Assembly: GCA_964017065.1 (NCBI GenBank)
Contig: OZ024790.1
Span: forward strand, 10,676,403 to 10,740,402
Origin: Haliclona indistincta
Lineage: Eukaryota; Porifera; Demospongiae; Haplosclerida; Chalinidae
DNA length: 64,000 bases
Direction: 5' to 3'
Both the position numbers and the translations under genes were made by a program. How positions within the stretch are numbered: position 1 is the first letter of the stretch; each line of letters opens with the position of its first letter. Shown piece after piece: positions 10,363-21,935 of the stretch. Under the pieces are notes generated by a model, which was given only the letters and a program-made list of their open reading frames with translations, was not told the origin of the DNA and searched no databases.

Positions 10363-11939
10363 AGCGAAACAAACGAACCGTAGACTAAACTGCACGCAGG
10401 ATGCATGCATGCAATTATGCGTCGTATCTCGTAACGAACAAGTGTCACACGTGAGTTTCACGTGACTAAATACTGCAATCTGATTGGCAGCGCCTCTTTT
10501 TGTGCGCACAATGTCAGAGAGGTGTGGCCTGGGTACGAGGCTACCCTACATAGGGAGGCACTACCGTGCCTCCCTAATACCAGGCCCTTTTTTCGCGCTT
10601 CCGTTTCGTTCGTCCGTTTCGTAAGCGAAAAAATTTGGCCTTGACCCCAGCTTTACGTGATTACATGGTTGTCTGTTCAAACCAACCAGTTAATCGACAC
10701 ATGCTTCTCAGGCTCTTTGAATTCATAGATGTATCTCTCAGACCACACCCATTTCAGCCTGCATTTTATGGAGGGTGTGGTCTAGTGATTGTTTGGAAGT
10801 CATAATAAGCTTTCTTCCGAGATACAAACGAAATCGAAAATTGGTGATAATTTCTGTTTTCAAACTATGCATTGCAATACAAACATGAAAATAAGCTGTA
10901 TATTCTTAAGGGTGGAAATCCCGAACATCAGGATTACGAATATTTTGGTTTCTACTGTTAGTTGAAGGCTTGGTCAGTCACACTGATCACCCAAGAAAGT
11001 CGCCATTCGTCTTGTGGGCGTAGCAAGCCCCACCCAATGACGAAAAGTTGCGTTTGTTTCCTGAGCATGCCACACCCACACAAAATGTCAGACATAAACT
11101 TTGGTAGACAAGGAAGAAACGTATGTATGGGATTTTGCAAAAAGGTCTCTGTCTGTAAGTTACAGAGGGGCGAATATTTAATGAGAGGACACGATTTCGG
11201 CAAAAATCCCCTACCAGCAAGAGCGATGGAAGAAGATACATCTCCTTTTGCCAGAGCGCCAAAAAAATGCCACCTGACGCCCTCTCGCCCTCCCCACAAC
11301 CCACCCACCCTCCCCACAACCCACCCACCCCTATGTGGGTCTCTCCTGATTGCCGAGTACGAAATAATTTTGTTCCAAATACGGCAAGTGCTACTGGAGT
11401 GTGGGTACACCCATTTTCCTTGTAAAACGGGCAAGTAATAGCCAGGACACTGTAGATTATATTGTGCAAAGGGCAGCAAGAAAGAATAGTTCGGGTTTTC
11501 CTGGCTTAATCTTTGAGTCCAATGATAAATTAAAACATGACTATATAGAGTGGACAAATATATAGTACTAGTACAAGGGTATTAGCTGACAGTTTGTTCT
11601 GCTTAGAAAGGTACAGAATTTAGAAAATAGACTGAAACTTCTGTTTTTCAAACAGAGCGTTAAAATACAAAACATGAAAAATGGCTTAAATTTTGATTTT
11701 TGAAGTGTCAGTCTTGGAGCAAACATTGAGTGGACAAACAGTACACACACCAAGTTGACCCCTGGAGCTGGCTATCAGGCTTATGTAAACATGCATGTGA
11801 ATTTGAATTTCTGTGTGAAACTGAGACATTTTCTATGTGAAAGAGTACACAACGTGAAGTTTACAAAAACAAGTCTGACTCAATGCATACTCAGAGAGGC
11901 AAAAATATGAGCAAAACAGCAATCAGGTTTTGCAACCTC
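10363..11939. other. intergenic region upstream of C1; hairpins and low-complexity DNA
   Basis: This holds the divergent 5' flanks of the DUF6589-type gene and C1. 10527-10640 has a half TAGCCTCG foldback, a 26-nt hairpin (10551-10576), and a CGTTTCGTTCGTCCGTTTCG stretch resembling the ends of the MULE-like element at 41.6 kb. 11275-11335 is a short CCCACCCACCCTCCCCACAA tandem. Segments around 10847-10891 and 11636-11680 resemble each other (TTTCTGTTTTCAAAC ... CAAAACATGAAAA). From about 11751 the sequence matches the 5' flanks of C3 and C5. Overlapping open frames on both strands at 10958-11557 lack domain support. Confidence 0.55.
10551..10576. repeat. 26-nt hairpin, stem-covarying with 41253-41278
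   Basis: An 11-bp perfect stem TAGGGAGGCAC with loop TACC. The copy at 41253-41278 has TAGGGAGACAC with the matching change on the other strand of the stem. It is preceded in both places by CTACA and followed by AT. Confidence 0.8.
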
Positions 11940-14900
11940 ATGGCTGCTAATAGCATCTTTCTTCTACTGGTGCTCAGCATCTCGTGTCCATGTTCAACAA
12001 GAGATGTCTACATTCAACCGTCTGAAGGTGCAGAGCATTGTCCTGGTACTTGTTACAACATCAACACATTTGGGAAAATGGCTCACAACAACTTTTCGAA
12101 CTCTACTGATTTAATTGTTCATTTCTTGGAGGGAACTCACTTGTTGGATCTTCAGGAACCAGTGGTGTTCATGAACTTGACTAATGCTGTGTTTGAAGGT
12201 GATGGGAGAATGAAGCAGGGCTTTCACGAGACTGTCTGGCAGTCTACAGTGGTCATCAAGTGTACTGAACACTCCAGTACTGGTATTGCTTTTGTTAATA
12301 GCTCCAACATCACCTTCAAGTACATAACTATCACTAACTGTGGGGCTGACATGAAAAGTTTCTGTAATACAAAAACTTTGTGCAATGGCAGTCTTGGGTA
12401 TTTCGAAACTATCTACAGTATTGCAATTGATCATGTTTCTATTCAGAATGGGACAGGTAATGGTCTTTTGATTGAAACCGATGGAGTTGAAGTGATAATC
12501 ACTGATTCCTCATTTGCACAAAATTACATCTTTGAAGGAGGCAACATTGCAATAGTGTATATTGACCCACAAACTTGTGATCCGCTAAGTTACGTGCACG
12601 ATTTACTCATTTCAAACACAAATACATCGTTTGAAGACAGCGAGATGGAATACAGTGCAGGTATTTTGATTGATTTGCTACAAGGATCTTATAGTGTCAC
12701 CATTTTACTTGATTCAGTTATAGCCTATGGCAATAAAGGCATTGGAAATATTTATATTAATGCTACAGAACATGAAGTACCCACTTACAATTTGACGATC
12801 ACCAATTTCCTTAGTTCTCATGCAAATGGTTATGGTTTGGTAATCATATCTCAACAAGATGTCAACAAACAATGCCCTTCAACTAAAAATATGCATATGC
12901 CACATGATCTTACCATAGCTATTATCAACAGTGCATTTACTTACAACAACAACAGCAATGATAATCATCTTCGGCATGCAGTTGTGTTTATTAACCTAAT
13001 AGGTGTAAAGTTCACAACAAATATATTAATACTGTCAACAGATATTTCTCACAATATTGGCTTTGGCATAAGGTTATTTCTTTTCTCTTATCGATACAAG
13101 AGTCTATTTTTTGTTACCATTGAAAATTTTACTGCTAATAGCAACACTTGGCTATACAACAGCATTGACGTGTATTCAGTTATACACACAGTTTTTGTCA
13201 CTAATCTAATCCTTAAAAATGTAAGCATTACCAACAACAACAATATGACTGGATTGACTGTATACCACACTGCAGTAGTAGCAAATGGTACTTTAATCTT
13301 CCAAAACAACACTGGTATTCACGGAGGTGGACTGGCTATGTATGCAAACTCATATATTATTTTTCAGCAGGATTCTACTCTCAATTTCACTAATAATAGT
13401 GCAAAGGAAAAAGGAGGAGCCATTTTTGTTGATACTCAACTGGAATTTGCACCTTGTTTTTTCCAATATTCTGATAACACACTTCCTCAGTCAGTGAAAG
13501 TAACAATATCTGGAAACACAGCAGGTACAGCAGGCACAGTCCTGTTTGGAGGTGAAATTGGCAGGTGTACTTTATTTATTGCAGGTCAAACTTTTGGTAG
13601 CGAATGCTTTAACAAAACATTTGACTATTCAACACAGACTGGTCCCTCAGTAATATCATCAGAACCTACTGATGTTTGCTTCTGTGATGACAACAACACA
13701 ATAAACTGCTCTCAGACACAGCTAACAATGAAAGCCTATCCAGGAGAAGAAATCAAAATCTCTGTTGTCACTGTAGGGCAGGAAAACGGAGTTGCTCCAG
13801 GAATTCTTCAGATAGGACCACTTAACTATGCAGCTAAAAAAGACGAAGTACAGCTACATAACACAAATGCTATGAACTGCACAACTATCACGATTACACC
13901 AATTGACACGACATATGTTCTATTAGTAAATGCATTTGACACTGATCCACCTAAGTCGTTGAACATATCGTTTCTTGAGTGCCCATTTGGATTTGAAATA
14001 ACAAACAAAACTAGAACTTGTGACTGTGAAGAGCTCAGACATATATCCACTACCATTATGTGTGATGCTGCCACTGAAATGATAACACGACAAGGAGATA
14101 TCTGGATTGGTAATATCAGTGATTGTGTAGTCCTACAGACACCATGTCCATTTGACTACTGCGATACAGCACAGGTCAGCTTCTCTTTCACCGATCCTGA
14201 TCCACAGTGTGCTTTCAACAGGACTGGAATATTGTGTGGGGGCTGTAAACAGAATTTGAGCCTTGCTCTGGGATCTAACAAGTGTATTCAATGTCCTCAA
14301 TTCTCCTATCTAGCTCTGATCATTCCCTTTGCAGCCACTGGATTTGGTTTGGTAGCTCTTCTGATGGTTTTGAACTTGACAGTCTCCTTTGGTACCATCA
14401 ATGGGCTCATATTCTATGCCAGTATTGTCAAAACAAGTGAGAGCACTGGTATCTTCTTTCCTAATGGTCCTATTCCAGTACTGAGTCAGTTCATTGCTTG
14501 GCTCAATCTTGATCTTGGTATTGAAACATGCTTTTACCGCGGCATGACAGCCTATGTCAAGATGTGGCTGCAGTTTGTGTTCCCTCTCTACATATGGTTC
14601 ATCATAGCCACCATCATAGTCCTGTGTCGCTACTCCACATGGGTGTCCAACAAGATTGGAGGCAATGTAGTGCAGGTACTTGCTACTCTCATCTTGCTGT
14701 CATTTTCAAAGATTTTTCGTACAGCTGTACTCGCAATTAAGTTCACAACCTTATCCTGTGCCAATTCAGGAAAGATCATTTCTAAGTTTGTGTGGTTTAT
14801 GGATGGTAATGTTACGTATTTGTCACCAAAACACTGCGTACTAATGGCAGCAGCTGTGCTGTTTCTACTTTTTGCTGTTCCTTACACACTTGCTCTACTA

Positions 14901-15491
14901 TTTCATCCTGTGATTGAGAAACATCTCACAAGAATTACATTCTTTCGTAAACAATGGATTAAGTTTAAGCCTTTCGTTGATGCCTACCACGGACCTTACA
15001 AGGACAACTGTCGGTTTTGGACTGGTCTATTGCTCCTGGTTCGTATGTCATTTACACTTGTATCTCTTCATTTGAGTACTTATGTTGGACTGATCTTCAT
15101 CACAACCAGCACTAGTGTACTGCTTTCTCTAATGATATTTTATGGAGGTGTCTACCAAAAGAACTACTTAAACATCTTGGAGTGGTCATCTTTGATTAAC
15201 CTGAGTCTACTCTCTGCCATTTACAGCGGATTGTGTGACAAGTTAAGTGCACAGCATGTAGTCACTATCATCAGTGTGAGTGTTGCTTTTGTCACCTTTG
15301 TTAGTGTTATCGTCTTTCATGTATTTTCTTGGTTAAAATGTTTTCACAAGCTTCTTGGACTTCGTAACTACTTTTACAATGTTGAAGAGTCCGAAAAGCT
15401 GTTGAAAGACGAAGAAAATTCCACATGCCAGCAATTGGTGCCACCATCATCCTCTGATGTGTGGATGAGGAGGGAGAGCCTGATTTATTAA
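11940..15491 (+). CDS. C1: beta-helix/PMP-repeat multi-pass membrane receptor-like protein
   Basis: An intronless frame of 1,183 residues from the ATG at 11940, the start shared by all five copies; an in-frame ATG at 11883 would add 19 residues. A signal peptide (MAANSIFLLLVLSISCPC) leads into DVYIQPSEG. Residues about 40-600 are Asn-rich, heavily N-glycosylatable repeats typical of a right-handed beta-helix, including a GGGLAMY...FTNNSAKEKGGAIF unit of the PMP-repeat type. A Cys-rich collar (CPFGFEI..CDCEEL, CGGCKQ, CIQCPQF) spans about 675-785. About eight hydrophobic segments follow (roughly 788-815, 873-897, 907-935, 960-990, 1025-1070 as two, 1077-1132 as two). The ~50-residue tail ends SSDVWMRRESLIY. 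The fold points to an extracellular binding domain on a multi-pass anchor. No ligand or activity can be inferred. It is first in an alternating array and precedes D1. Confidence 0.9.
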   Translation: MAANSIFLLLVLSISCPCSTRDVYIQPSEGAEHCPGTCYNINTFGKMAHNNFSNSTDLIVHFLEGTHLLDLQEPVVFMNLTNAVFEGDGRMKQGFHETVWQSTVVIKCTEHSSTGIAFVNSSNITFKYITITNCGADMKSFCNTKTLCNGSLGYFETIYSIAIDHVSIQNGTGNGLLIETDGVEVIITDSSFAQNYIFEGGNIAIVYIDPQTCDPLSYVHDLLISNTNTSFEDSEMEYSAGILIDLLQGSYSVTILLDSVIAYGNKGIGNIYINATEHEVPTYNLTITNFLSSHANGYGLVIISQQDVNKQCPSTKNMHMPHDLTIAIINSAFTYNNNSNDNHLRHAVVFINLIGVKFTTNILILSTDISHNIGFGIRLFLFSYRYKSLFFVTIENFTANSNTWLYNSIDVYSVIHTVFVTNLILKNVSITNNNNMTGLTVYHTAVVANGTLIFQNNTGIHGGGLAMYANSYIIFQQDSTLNFTNNSAKEKGGAIFVDTQLEFAPCFFQYSDNTLPQSVKVTISGNTAGTAGTVLFGGEIGRCTLFIAGQTFGSECFNKTFDYSTQTGPSVISSEPTDVCFCDDNNTINCSQTQLTMKAYPGEEIKISVVTVGQENGVAPGILQIGPLNYAAKKDEVQLHNTNAMNCTTITITPIDTTYVLLVNAFDTDPPKSLNISFLECPFGFEITNKTRTCDCEELRHISTTIMCDAATEMITRQGDIWIGNISDCVVLQTPCPFDYCDTAQVSFSFTDPDPQCAFNRTGILCGGCKQNLSLALGSNKCIQCPQFSYLALIIPFAATGFGLVALLMVLNLTVSFGTINGLIFYASIVKTSESTGIFFPNGPIPVLSQFIAWLNLDLGIETCFYRGMTAYVKMWLQFVFPLYIWFIIATIIVLCRYSTWVSNKIGGNVVQVLATLILLSFSKIFRTAVLAIKFTTLSCANSGKIISKFVWFMDGNVTYLSPKHCVLMAAAVLFLLFAVPYTLALLFHPVIEKHLTRITFFRKQWIKFKPFVDAYHGPYKDNCRFWTGLLLLVRMSFTLVSLHLSTYVGLIFITTSTSVLLSLMIFYGGVYQKNYLNILEWSSLINLSLLSAIYSGLCDKLSAQHVVTIISVSVAFVTFVSVIVFHVFSWLKCFHKLLGLRNYFYNVEESEKLLKDEENSTCQQLVPPSSSDVWMRRESLIY

Positions 15492-16468
15492 CTGTAGATT
15501 TATTTTAACTTCTTTGTTTGTGTGTCTCAATATCAACAACTCACAATTCAATAGCATTAAGTTTTCTTAACAAATCAACTGTTTCAATAACAATAGGTGG
15601 AATTGTCTGACTATATTGTTCTGGTGATTCATGGTCTAGATGATTGTTATCTGAAAATATCATTTCACTATTCTGGCTGTCTTGCTGAGTTGCATGCAGT
15701 CATGCACCTGTTAGAGATGCTGGCAGTGGTGGACCAGGACATACTGCTGGTTGTGAGATGGCATTTGTAGAAGAGTAGTACCTGATGGGCTATTGGTGGT
15801 AGAACTAGTAAGGTTGTCTAGAATTGTATTGCCACACCATGTCAACTATCTCCCTCACGGCATTACAATAATGCATTAGTAATCCATGCAGGCTCCATCC
15901 TAGAGCTTATCCATTTCTTATCCAACGTAGTCAGCATAATACGCATGTATATTAATTTGTTTTCACCCCCAACGCTATCATAAAGACAAGTTGTTATTCA
16001 TACCATACAACTTCTAGTGAAATTAATATCCTGATCTTCTATAATAATTTCATCTCCTTGCAATCTGATCGACAAACCACACGTCTTGTCTAACAGTAGG
16101 GCTACTTATTTTTACCACCTTGTTCCGGGATAATTTTGTTATAATGACTTTATAGTTTGTACATTATTGGATTCTGTTAATTTTCGTTGATTTTGTTAAA
16201 GAATTGAAGTTATTATAAACTTTTATTGTCTTTGTGGTGTTATCTTTCCATGAATTGCGCAGTTTCAAAAAGCAACAGCAATAGATCTTCGCCATTTATA
16301 TCAAGATGCATTACATACATGTATGTATCTATAATACTAAGTTGTTGAATTATCACAACAAAACACAATAGCTACAAATGACAGAAAGTTGCACAGGCTG
16401 CAACGCACAAGCTATAATAGGGGTTGCAGCTGCAATTCAGTCTATTGTATTATGCTGCTGTTCTGGAA
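15492..16468 (+). other. C1-D1 intergenic region (duplicated at 33707-34666)
   Basis: About 980 bp without a gene. The same sequence with small indels follows C3, and its first part follows C4. The part after about 16260 (GCGCAGTTTCAAAAAGCAAC) up to the D1 start is likely the D promoter and 5' leader. It contains GGGGTTGCAGCTGCAATTC, a near palindrome, at 16419-16437. Confidence 0.6.
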
Positions 16469-19400
16469 ATGATCCGATTAATTCCCAGCCTTCTTTTTAT
16501 AACTCTCAATGCTGTCACTTTTATTGAAGGTTAGCGGTGTTGCGACACATTATGTTAAATAGCTACTTGCTTAGGTGGCATTCTTCTTCAGCAATTTGAA
16601 GTAGTTACGTCAGGAATGGTTGTACCATGGACAGTTGAGGGTGTAGCCACATATACCCATGGTGTCAATAACAACAGAAATTTCATGTTTAGGTGTACAT
16701 CAACTACTAACAATGGCTTTGGATTAACTTGGACAAAAAAGGGTGGAGATTTTAGCAAAACACAAATGCCAACTCCTGGTGGTGTTGATCTTGACTTTGG
16801 TAGCAATCCAAGTGCATCTGATGCTGGAGTGTATGTGTGTCGAGATAGCAATTCAAATGATATTGCTGAACTCAATATCACCAATAGTAAGAGAAGTGCC
16901 TGTTCCATACATACGTCAGATACCCTCTTTAATAATTTATTAGGCAATCCAGCAGCATACCCTGTTGACTCATCAGGTGTACTACAAACCATAATAGGAG
17001 AGACATTAGCTATCGAGTTTTATGCATCTGGTCTTCCTCAGACTCAAGCAGGCAACTACACTTGGTGGCACAATAGCACACTTATCACCAGTGGAATGTT
17101 TGAAAAGGACAAGCGACGTTTAGTGATCCTCAATTCTCAAGAAGCCGATAGTGGAGAGTATCGATTTAGAGTGTTGTTACAACTCAGTGCAACTATGCAG
17201 CTGTCAACATTTGCTTCAGTTAATGTTGCTGTAACAGGTCAGTACTATTTTCATGTACACCATTTTTAGTACTGAAAATTTAGCTCCATTTCAAATAACT
17301 CAAGAGCTCCCTACTGTAACCATGGCAACAGAGTGGTCCAGTGTCACTCTTACCTGTACTGTTAGGAGTACCTTTGTTCTTAACACAGCCTGGGGGAAAA
17401 TGGGTGGAGTCCTACCACCAGCTAGCCAAGAGTCATACTCTCATAAAGTTTGTGATTCATGATCTGTTACAATCTATCCTGTAATTTGTATCATACAGGG
17501 TGTAGCTACTCTCATCATTCCTACTGTTCGATATGCTGATATTGGAGAATACTATTTTAGTGCCTCCTATACCAGCCAGACAACAGGCATCATGCATCAA
17601 GCTGCCACAAACACACAGCTTAATGTTATTCGTAAGCTCCAAAACCGAAACTTGCTGATTCAGAGCCAAATATTTTTCCTCTATTTCTCAACAGCTGTAT
17701 TGAGACTTCAATTAAATAATAATTCACTAAATCAGTTCCTTTATCAAGCCGTTGGCTCCATGTTCACTATCACTTGCCAAGCATCAGGCAATCTCAACTG
17801 GAACGGACCAGATGGAACTAACATCAGCTCCTCCTCTTTCAGCAATGTTTACCAATCATCGGGATCACTCCATTTCTCCTCCTTCAATGCAAACACAAAT
17901 GGTGTCTACACTTGCAGCTCCAGCTTGGGATTAACTGAATCCATCATGATTACTAATAGTATGATAATTATATTACAATATTACCAGATTGCTTACTTTG
18001 TTAACAGATAATCCATCAGTCTATGCTTCTGTTACTAATCTCAGAGTTAACATAAGCACGGTTGCTATACTACAAGTCTATGTTGGTGGCAGTGATCCAG
18101 TGCCATCATCTGATCATGTCCAGTGGTACAAGGATGGTTCAGCCATCACAACACAAACCAGTCAATACTACACACTATCAGTTGATCATACTCAGCTTAC
18201 TATCAATGTAAGCAGCAAGAATATTGCTGGAGTGTATGAATGCCGTGTGACAACCACACAAGGCCAAGCAAGCTCATTTATCAGTGTTATTCTGCCAGGT
18301 AAATATTATCATAGCGCAATTTCAATTCAACGTCTGGCTATTTTTAGACCCACCAGTAGTGCAAGTACAGCCTTCTAATAGAACAGTGGTGACTGGAAGT
18401 AGTGCGTCCTATGTATGTTTATTGGATTTTGTTAATGGTACACTACCGCACACAATTCAATGGTTGTTTGGATCATCATCTATTCTACCACCTGGTATTA
18501 GTATACTGGGGAGTACCCTGGTAATTAACAGTGCTAACAGAACACATACTGGGAGCTATGTGTGTGCTGTGAGTGATGGAATTAATGAAGTCATGGCAAC
18601 AGCTATGCTGCTAGTAAAATGTGAGAGTAGTGCAAAGAAAAACGTAACATGTCTAATAACTGATTAAATAATACTTTTGTAGATCCTCCCTCAATTGGCA
18701 TAGGTTACACAAACTATTCAACAAAGCCATTGTTAACAATCTCATACAACATTTTCACAATACCTCCTGCAATCATTTGTTCTTCTGATGGCTCCCCTAC
18801 TCCTAGTCTAACTTGGATGTTCAATGGCGATCCTCTACCTGATGGTGTGATCCAAGGTCACATTGAACTCAGTGATGGGTTAAGTCACATCCAGTTACAA
18901 TGGCACAGAGGTCTGAGGTCTAGTGACAATGGAACCTACATGTGTGTGGCACAGAGTGAGCTGGGCACCTCTACAGCAATTCTGAACATTATAGTAACAG
19001 GTGTGATTAAATGATTATTAAGGAATGGAGTGTGTTTTTGATTATTACAGAAAAGCCCAAGATATCAACCATTTATCCAGCACAAGAGAGTATGTTTACA
19101 GTCAAGACTACCTCAGTCGTTCCTACTTTTCTTATCCAGAGAAATGCATCTAGTATTTCTTTAATTTGTGTTGGTCATGGCTTACCTAGTCCTAACTTGG
19201 AGTGGCAAACAACCAATGGAGTCAAGTTGAATACATCTTTTAATACTCATTCTGACGGTGTTGTCTCAGCTGTTTTGGTATTGAATAAACTTCCATCATC
19301 AGTAACTGCAGTTCAGTGTGTGGCTCTCAGCAATGTGACAATAATGGACAAGCAGACTGTGTGGATTGAGGTCGCCACTACCTCAATGGTACAAAAATTG

Positions 19401-20549
19401 AGTGAACCTTCTCACACAAACCATTTAGTTACCAACTTTGTAATTCGGCTTTTGCTATCAAATCAAAGCATTTTGTACTGTGATAATGTAAGCTAAATAT
19501 TTTTATTTACCACTACACATGATCTCACACATGCAGGTATCTTCTCTTCATCATGAAACGAACCAAATTCTCCGTTACGTTGTTCTCTCTCGCATCGACC
19601 AAATTTTCAACATAAGCATCACAGCATCATGCAGCAGAGAGGTGCCAGGAGCTGTTGGGATTAAAGGACACGTTGAAACACAAGACCCATCTACCAGTGA
19701 GCGTGTGTTTAGGTCTCTGGATGAGTGGCGCAGGACTGGGCCCGTTGTCTTCATAAACAATAGCTGGGCTACACTGGATCATAACTGTGCTCTACTAGCT
19801 CCAGATAATACCAGCCAAGATGAATGCATTAAAATTAAAATATCCACACCAACTGTTAAACTTCTACCATACAATATAATTTATGTCTTAGTTGGAGTAT
19901 TCTGTTCCTTAGGTTTGCTGGTATTCTTAACATGCATTGTGATCCTAATAATAGTAATTTCTTGCTATTGCCGGAGATATAGAAATGAGAAAACAACACG
20001 TTCAGTGGCTCCCATGTAAGTGTATTGATATGTCAGGAGTTTATTCCATCTATTTTTCATTTATTGAACAGTGAAATTAACATGCAAGACTATAGCACTG
20101 AAATGGAGATTAGTATGGAAAATTGTGTCACACATCATAAACTTAATGCAGGTCTCTCTCGCGAAGAAAAATTTGGAATTAAAAAACCAGTTTGTGATCA
20201 AGTCAATAAGAAGAGGCAGCTACAAACGTGTAATCCGATGACTTTAAAAAATTTCCCTGTTTATTCTTCAAGCTGTCATGTGCAAGGACAGTGTCCAACT
20301 TGTACCAATGAGATCCTCACTGAAACTTGTCCAGCATATGTTCATTCAGATTACAGAAGGAAGCAAAACGAAACATTTGAAAAGAAAATTTGCAGAGCTT
20401 ATTTAGATGCGTCGAAGCCTGCAGTCGTCAGTGATCTTCCTATGAAATATCTTCCAGCTTATACATCATACACAACTGAGCAAGTCATCAATAGAACCAG
20501 TCAGGCTCAAGAGAATGCTGAACCAGAATATGAAGAAATACTACCATAA
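16469..20549 (+). CDS. D1: single-pass Ig-superfamily receptor, ~8 Ig domains
   Basis: Twelve exons: 16469-16529, 16575-16886, 16944-17237, 17284-17447, 17499-17631, 17695-17958, 18008-18298, 18348-18620, 18683-19000, 19051-19487, 19537-20015, 20072-20549. All introns are GT-AG of 45-64 bp. Phases agree and total 1,168 codons (1,167 residues). Exon 1 encodes a signal peptide (MIRLIPSLLFITLNAV). About eight Ig-like domains follow, mostly one per exon, with typical endings such as DAGVYVCRD, TGSYVCAVSD and DNGTYMCVAQ; Ig3 is split by an intron. A membrane span (IIYVLVGVFCSLGLLVFLT...) lies near 963-995. The ~170-residue tail has Tyr motifs FPVYSSS, CPAYVHS, LPAYTSY and a terminal EPEYEEILP. YEEI matches the classical Src-family SH2 ligand, so phosphotyrosine signalling is likely (inference). 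It is nearly identical to D2. Confidence 0.9.
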
Positions 20550-21037
20550 TACACATGCATACACACAGTACAATGTTATGAACATATTGCACATTACATG
20601 TTGTGCACTTATTGCTACTGAGTGTACTCATATTGCATGCATTCTTGCACAACTTTAATGGAATAAGTTACGTACGTGTTATTCAAAACAAAGATCATTG
20701 TGTGATACTGTGTGCTCAATTTTGTGATACTGATAAAAATTCAATCAGAAAGGAGGATTATTTCGCTCATTCTAACCAACAACAAAAAGTGGACCAAACC
20801 TTCAAAGACAGTGAGGAAGAAGATCAACAGAAATAGATCAATTCTGTGACCATTGCAAGCAGTATATTTGATTGCTTAATGTAAAACAATCATTCAAGCT
20901 TAGTAAAGAACAGGAGGTCACAATTTGCAACAGGATAATGTGTATAAGCTCAGTCACAGCGGCCCATTCTCGATGAGAAATTGTTCCTCGCATCTGATTG
21001 AACACTGGCATATCAATACAACATGTGAAACATAATT
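20550..21037 (+). other. D1 downstream region, no gene seen
   Basis: This is the 3' flank of D1, shared with D2 (38745 onward). An ATG-initiated frame at 20603-20836 is not kept in the D2 copy, where a deletion changes it. From 20862 (TATTTGATTGCTTAATG) it matches 41279 onward. The join to the C2 upstream block is continuous here but interrupted by a 2.2-kb insertion in the second copy. Confidence 0.55.
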
Positions 21038-21204
21038 ATCGACAAGAAGTATATTGCCTAGACCTGGTGTAGTTCACTTTTGTACTCTAGTTTCCAAAAC
21101 GACACAGTTTTGGATTTTGCACTGATTTTCACAAAAATTAAAATTGCCGCTCATGGCCGCCGTTCGTTTTACTTCAGTGCTCTCTCGAAGATCGCTTCGT
21201 GTGG
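21038..21204 (+). pseudogene. ATP5F1D: ATP5F1D promoter/exon-1 fragment upstream of C2
   Basis: From CGACAAGAAG through TTAAAATTGCCGCTC this matches the 5' flank of the intact ATP synthase delta gene (56224-56339). It then jumps directly to ATGGCCGCCGTTCGTTTTAC (ATG at 21153) and continues for about 17 codons of the mitochondrial presequence before diverging after CGCTTCGTGTGGC. About 55 bp between flank and ATG are deleted relative to the intact gene, including its NRF-1-like and CRE-like words. It is not a functional gene. Confidence 0.85.
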
Positions 21205-21935
21205 CACCCAACCAAACACCCAACCAATTGCATCATTATTTTTACTAAAAATTAATGTCTGTACATCGCTCATCCCCAATTTTTATCAATGTATGGAAAA
21301 TTTTCTGTTTTTGTTTCTTGACATGCAGAAAGAATTATCTACATGTATGATTGATCATACAAGCACATAATTCTCTAGTCTCGAAAGCCAGATGTTCCCG
21401 AGGTGGAAGCGTCTGGTCAAAACGCCAGGTTTCTGGTAACATTCCGTTGCGCCCGCATAAGCTATCAATTGCGTGGGTTTTCACATGACTACGGGCGAGA
21501 TTGCACATGAAGCCGTTGACAGACCTTTTTAGCTGGCAAAAACTGGCGTGTTTGTTGTGGAAAGTCTTACTAGAGACAGCTAGCTCTAATGCCTGCTATA
21601 CTTGTTGTTCTCGTCACGCAATAGTTCTCGTGTTGCCTCGTGACTGCTCCAGCGATCATGAACATCGCGTTTATAGCCAACCAGGCCTAGATTGGTATTG
21701 CTCTAGGAAGAGTTTAGCATGATAAAAAGCCTTTTAACCCTTTAACCCCTAATGACGCCTTTAGGCGTCATTTGTAACACTAACTCTGTGCAAAATGATC
21801 AATGACAAATGCATGGCTGTAGTTTGTCTCAAAGGAGTACACAAGAATATTGATGTTTTTAAAAACAATTAAGTCAAGGCTTGCTCAAAGGGGTATAGTT
21901 TTCAGTAAAAATAGCATAGTGTTGTACGCAATCTC
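21205..21935 (+). promoter_or_regulatory. upstream region of C2 (type II C promoter region)
   Basis: This is unlike the 5' flanks of C1, C3 and C5, and is shared only with C4 (41969-42695). A perfect 22-nt palindrome beginning AATGACGCCTTTAGG (21751-21772) follows TTAACCCTTTAACCCCT, which resembles the end of a piggyBac-like element. The last ~150 bp before the ATG (GTTGTACGCAATCTC...) are the probable core promoter and leader. The open frame at 21501-21722 has no domain support. Confidence 0.5.

Noticed and set aside
10958..11557. Overlapping open frames of 158-199 codons on both strands
   Set aside because: They overlap each other in opposite strands, include the low-complexity CCCACCC tandem and have no domain or splice support.
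20603..20836. Small ORF downstream of D1
   Set aside because: The homologous sequence after D2 has a deletion that changes the frame, so it is not conserved.
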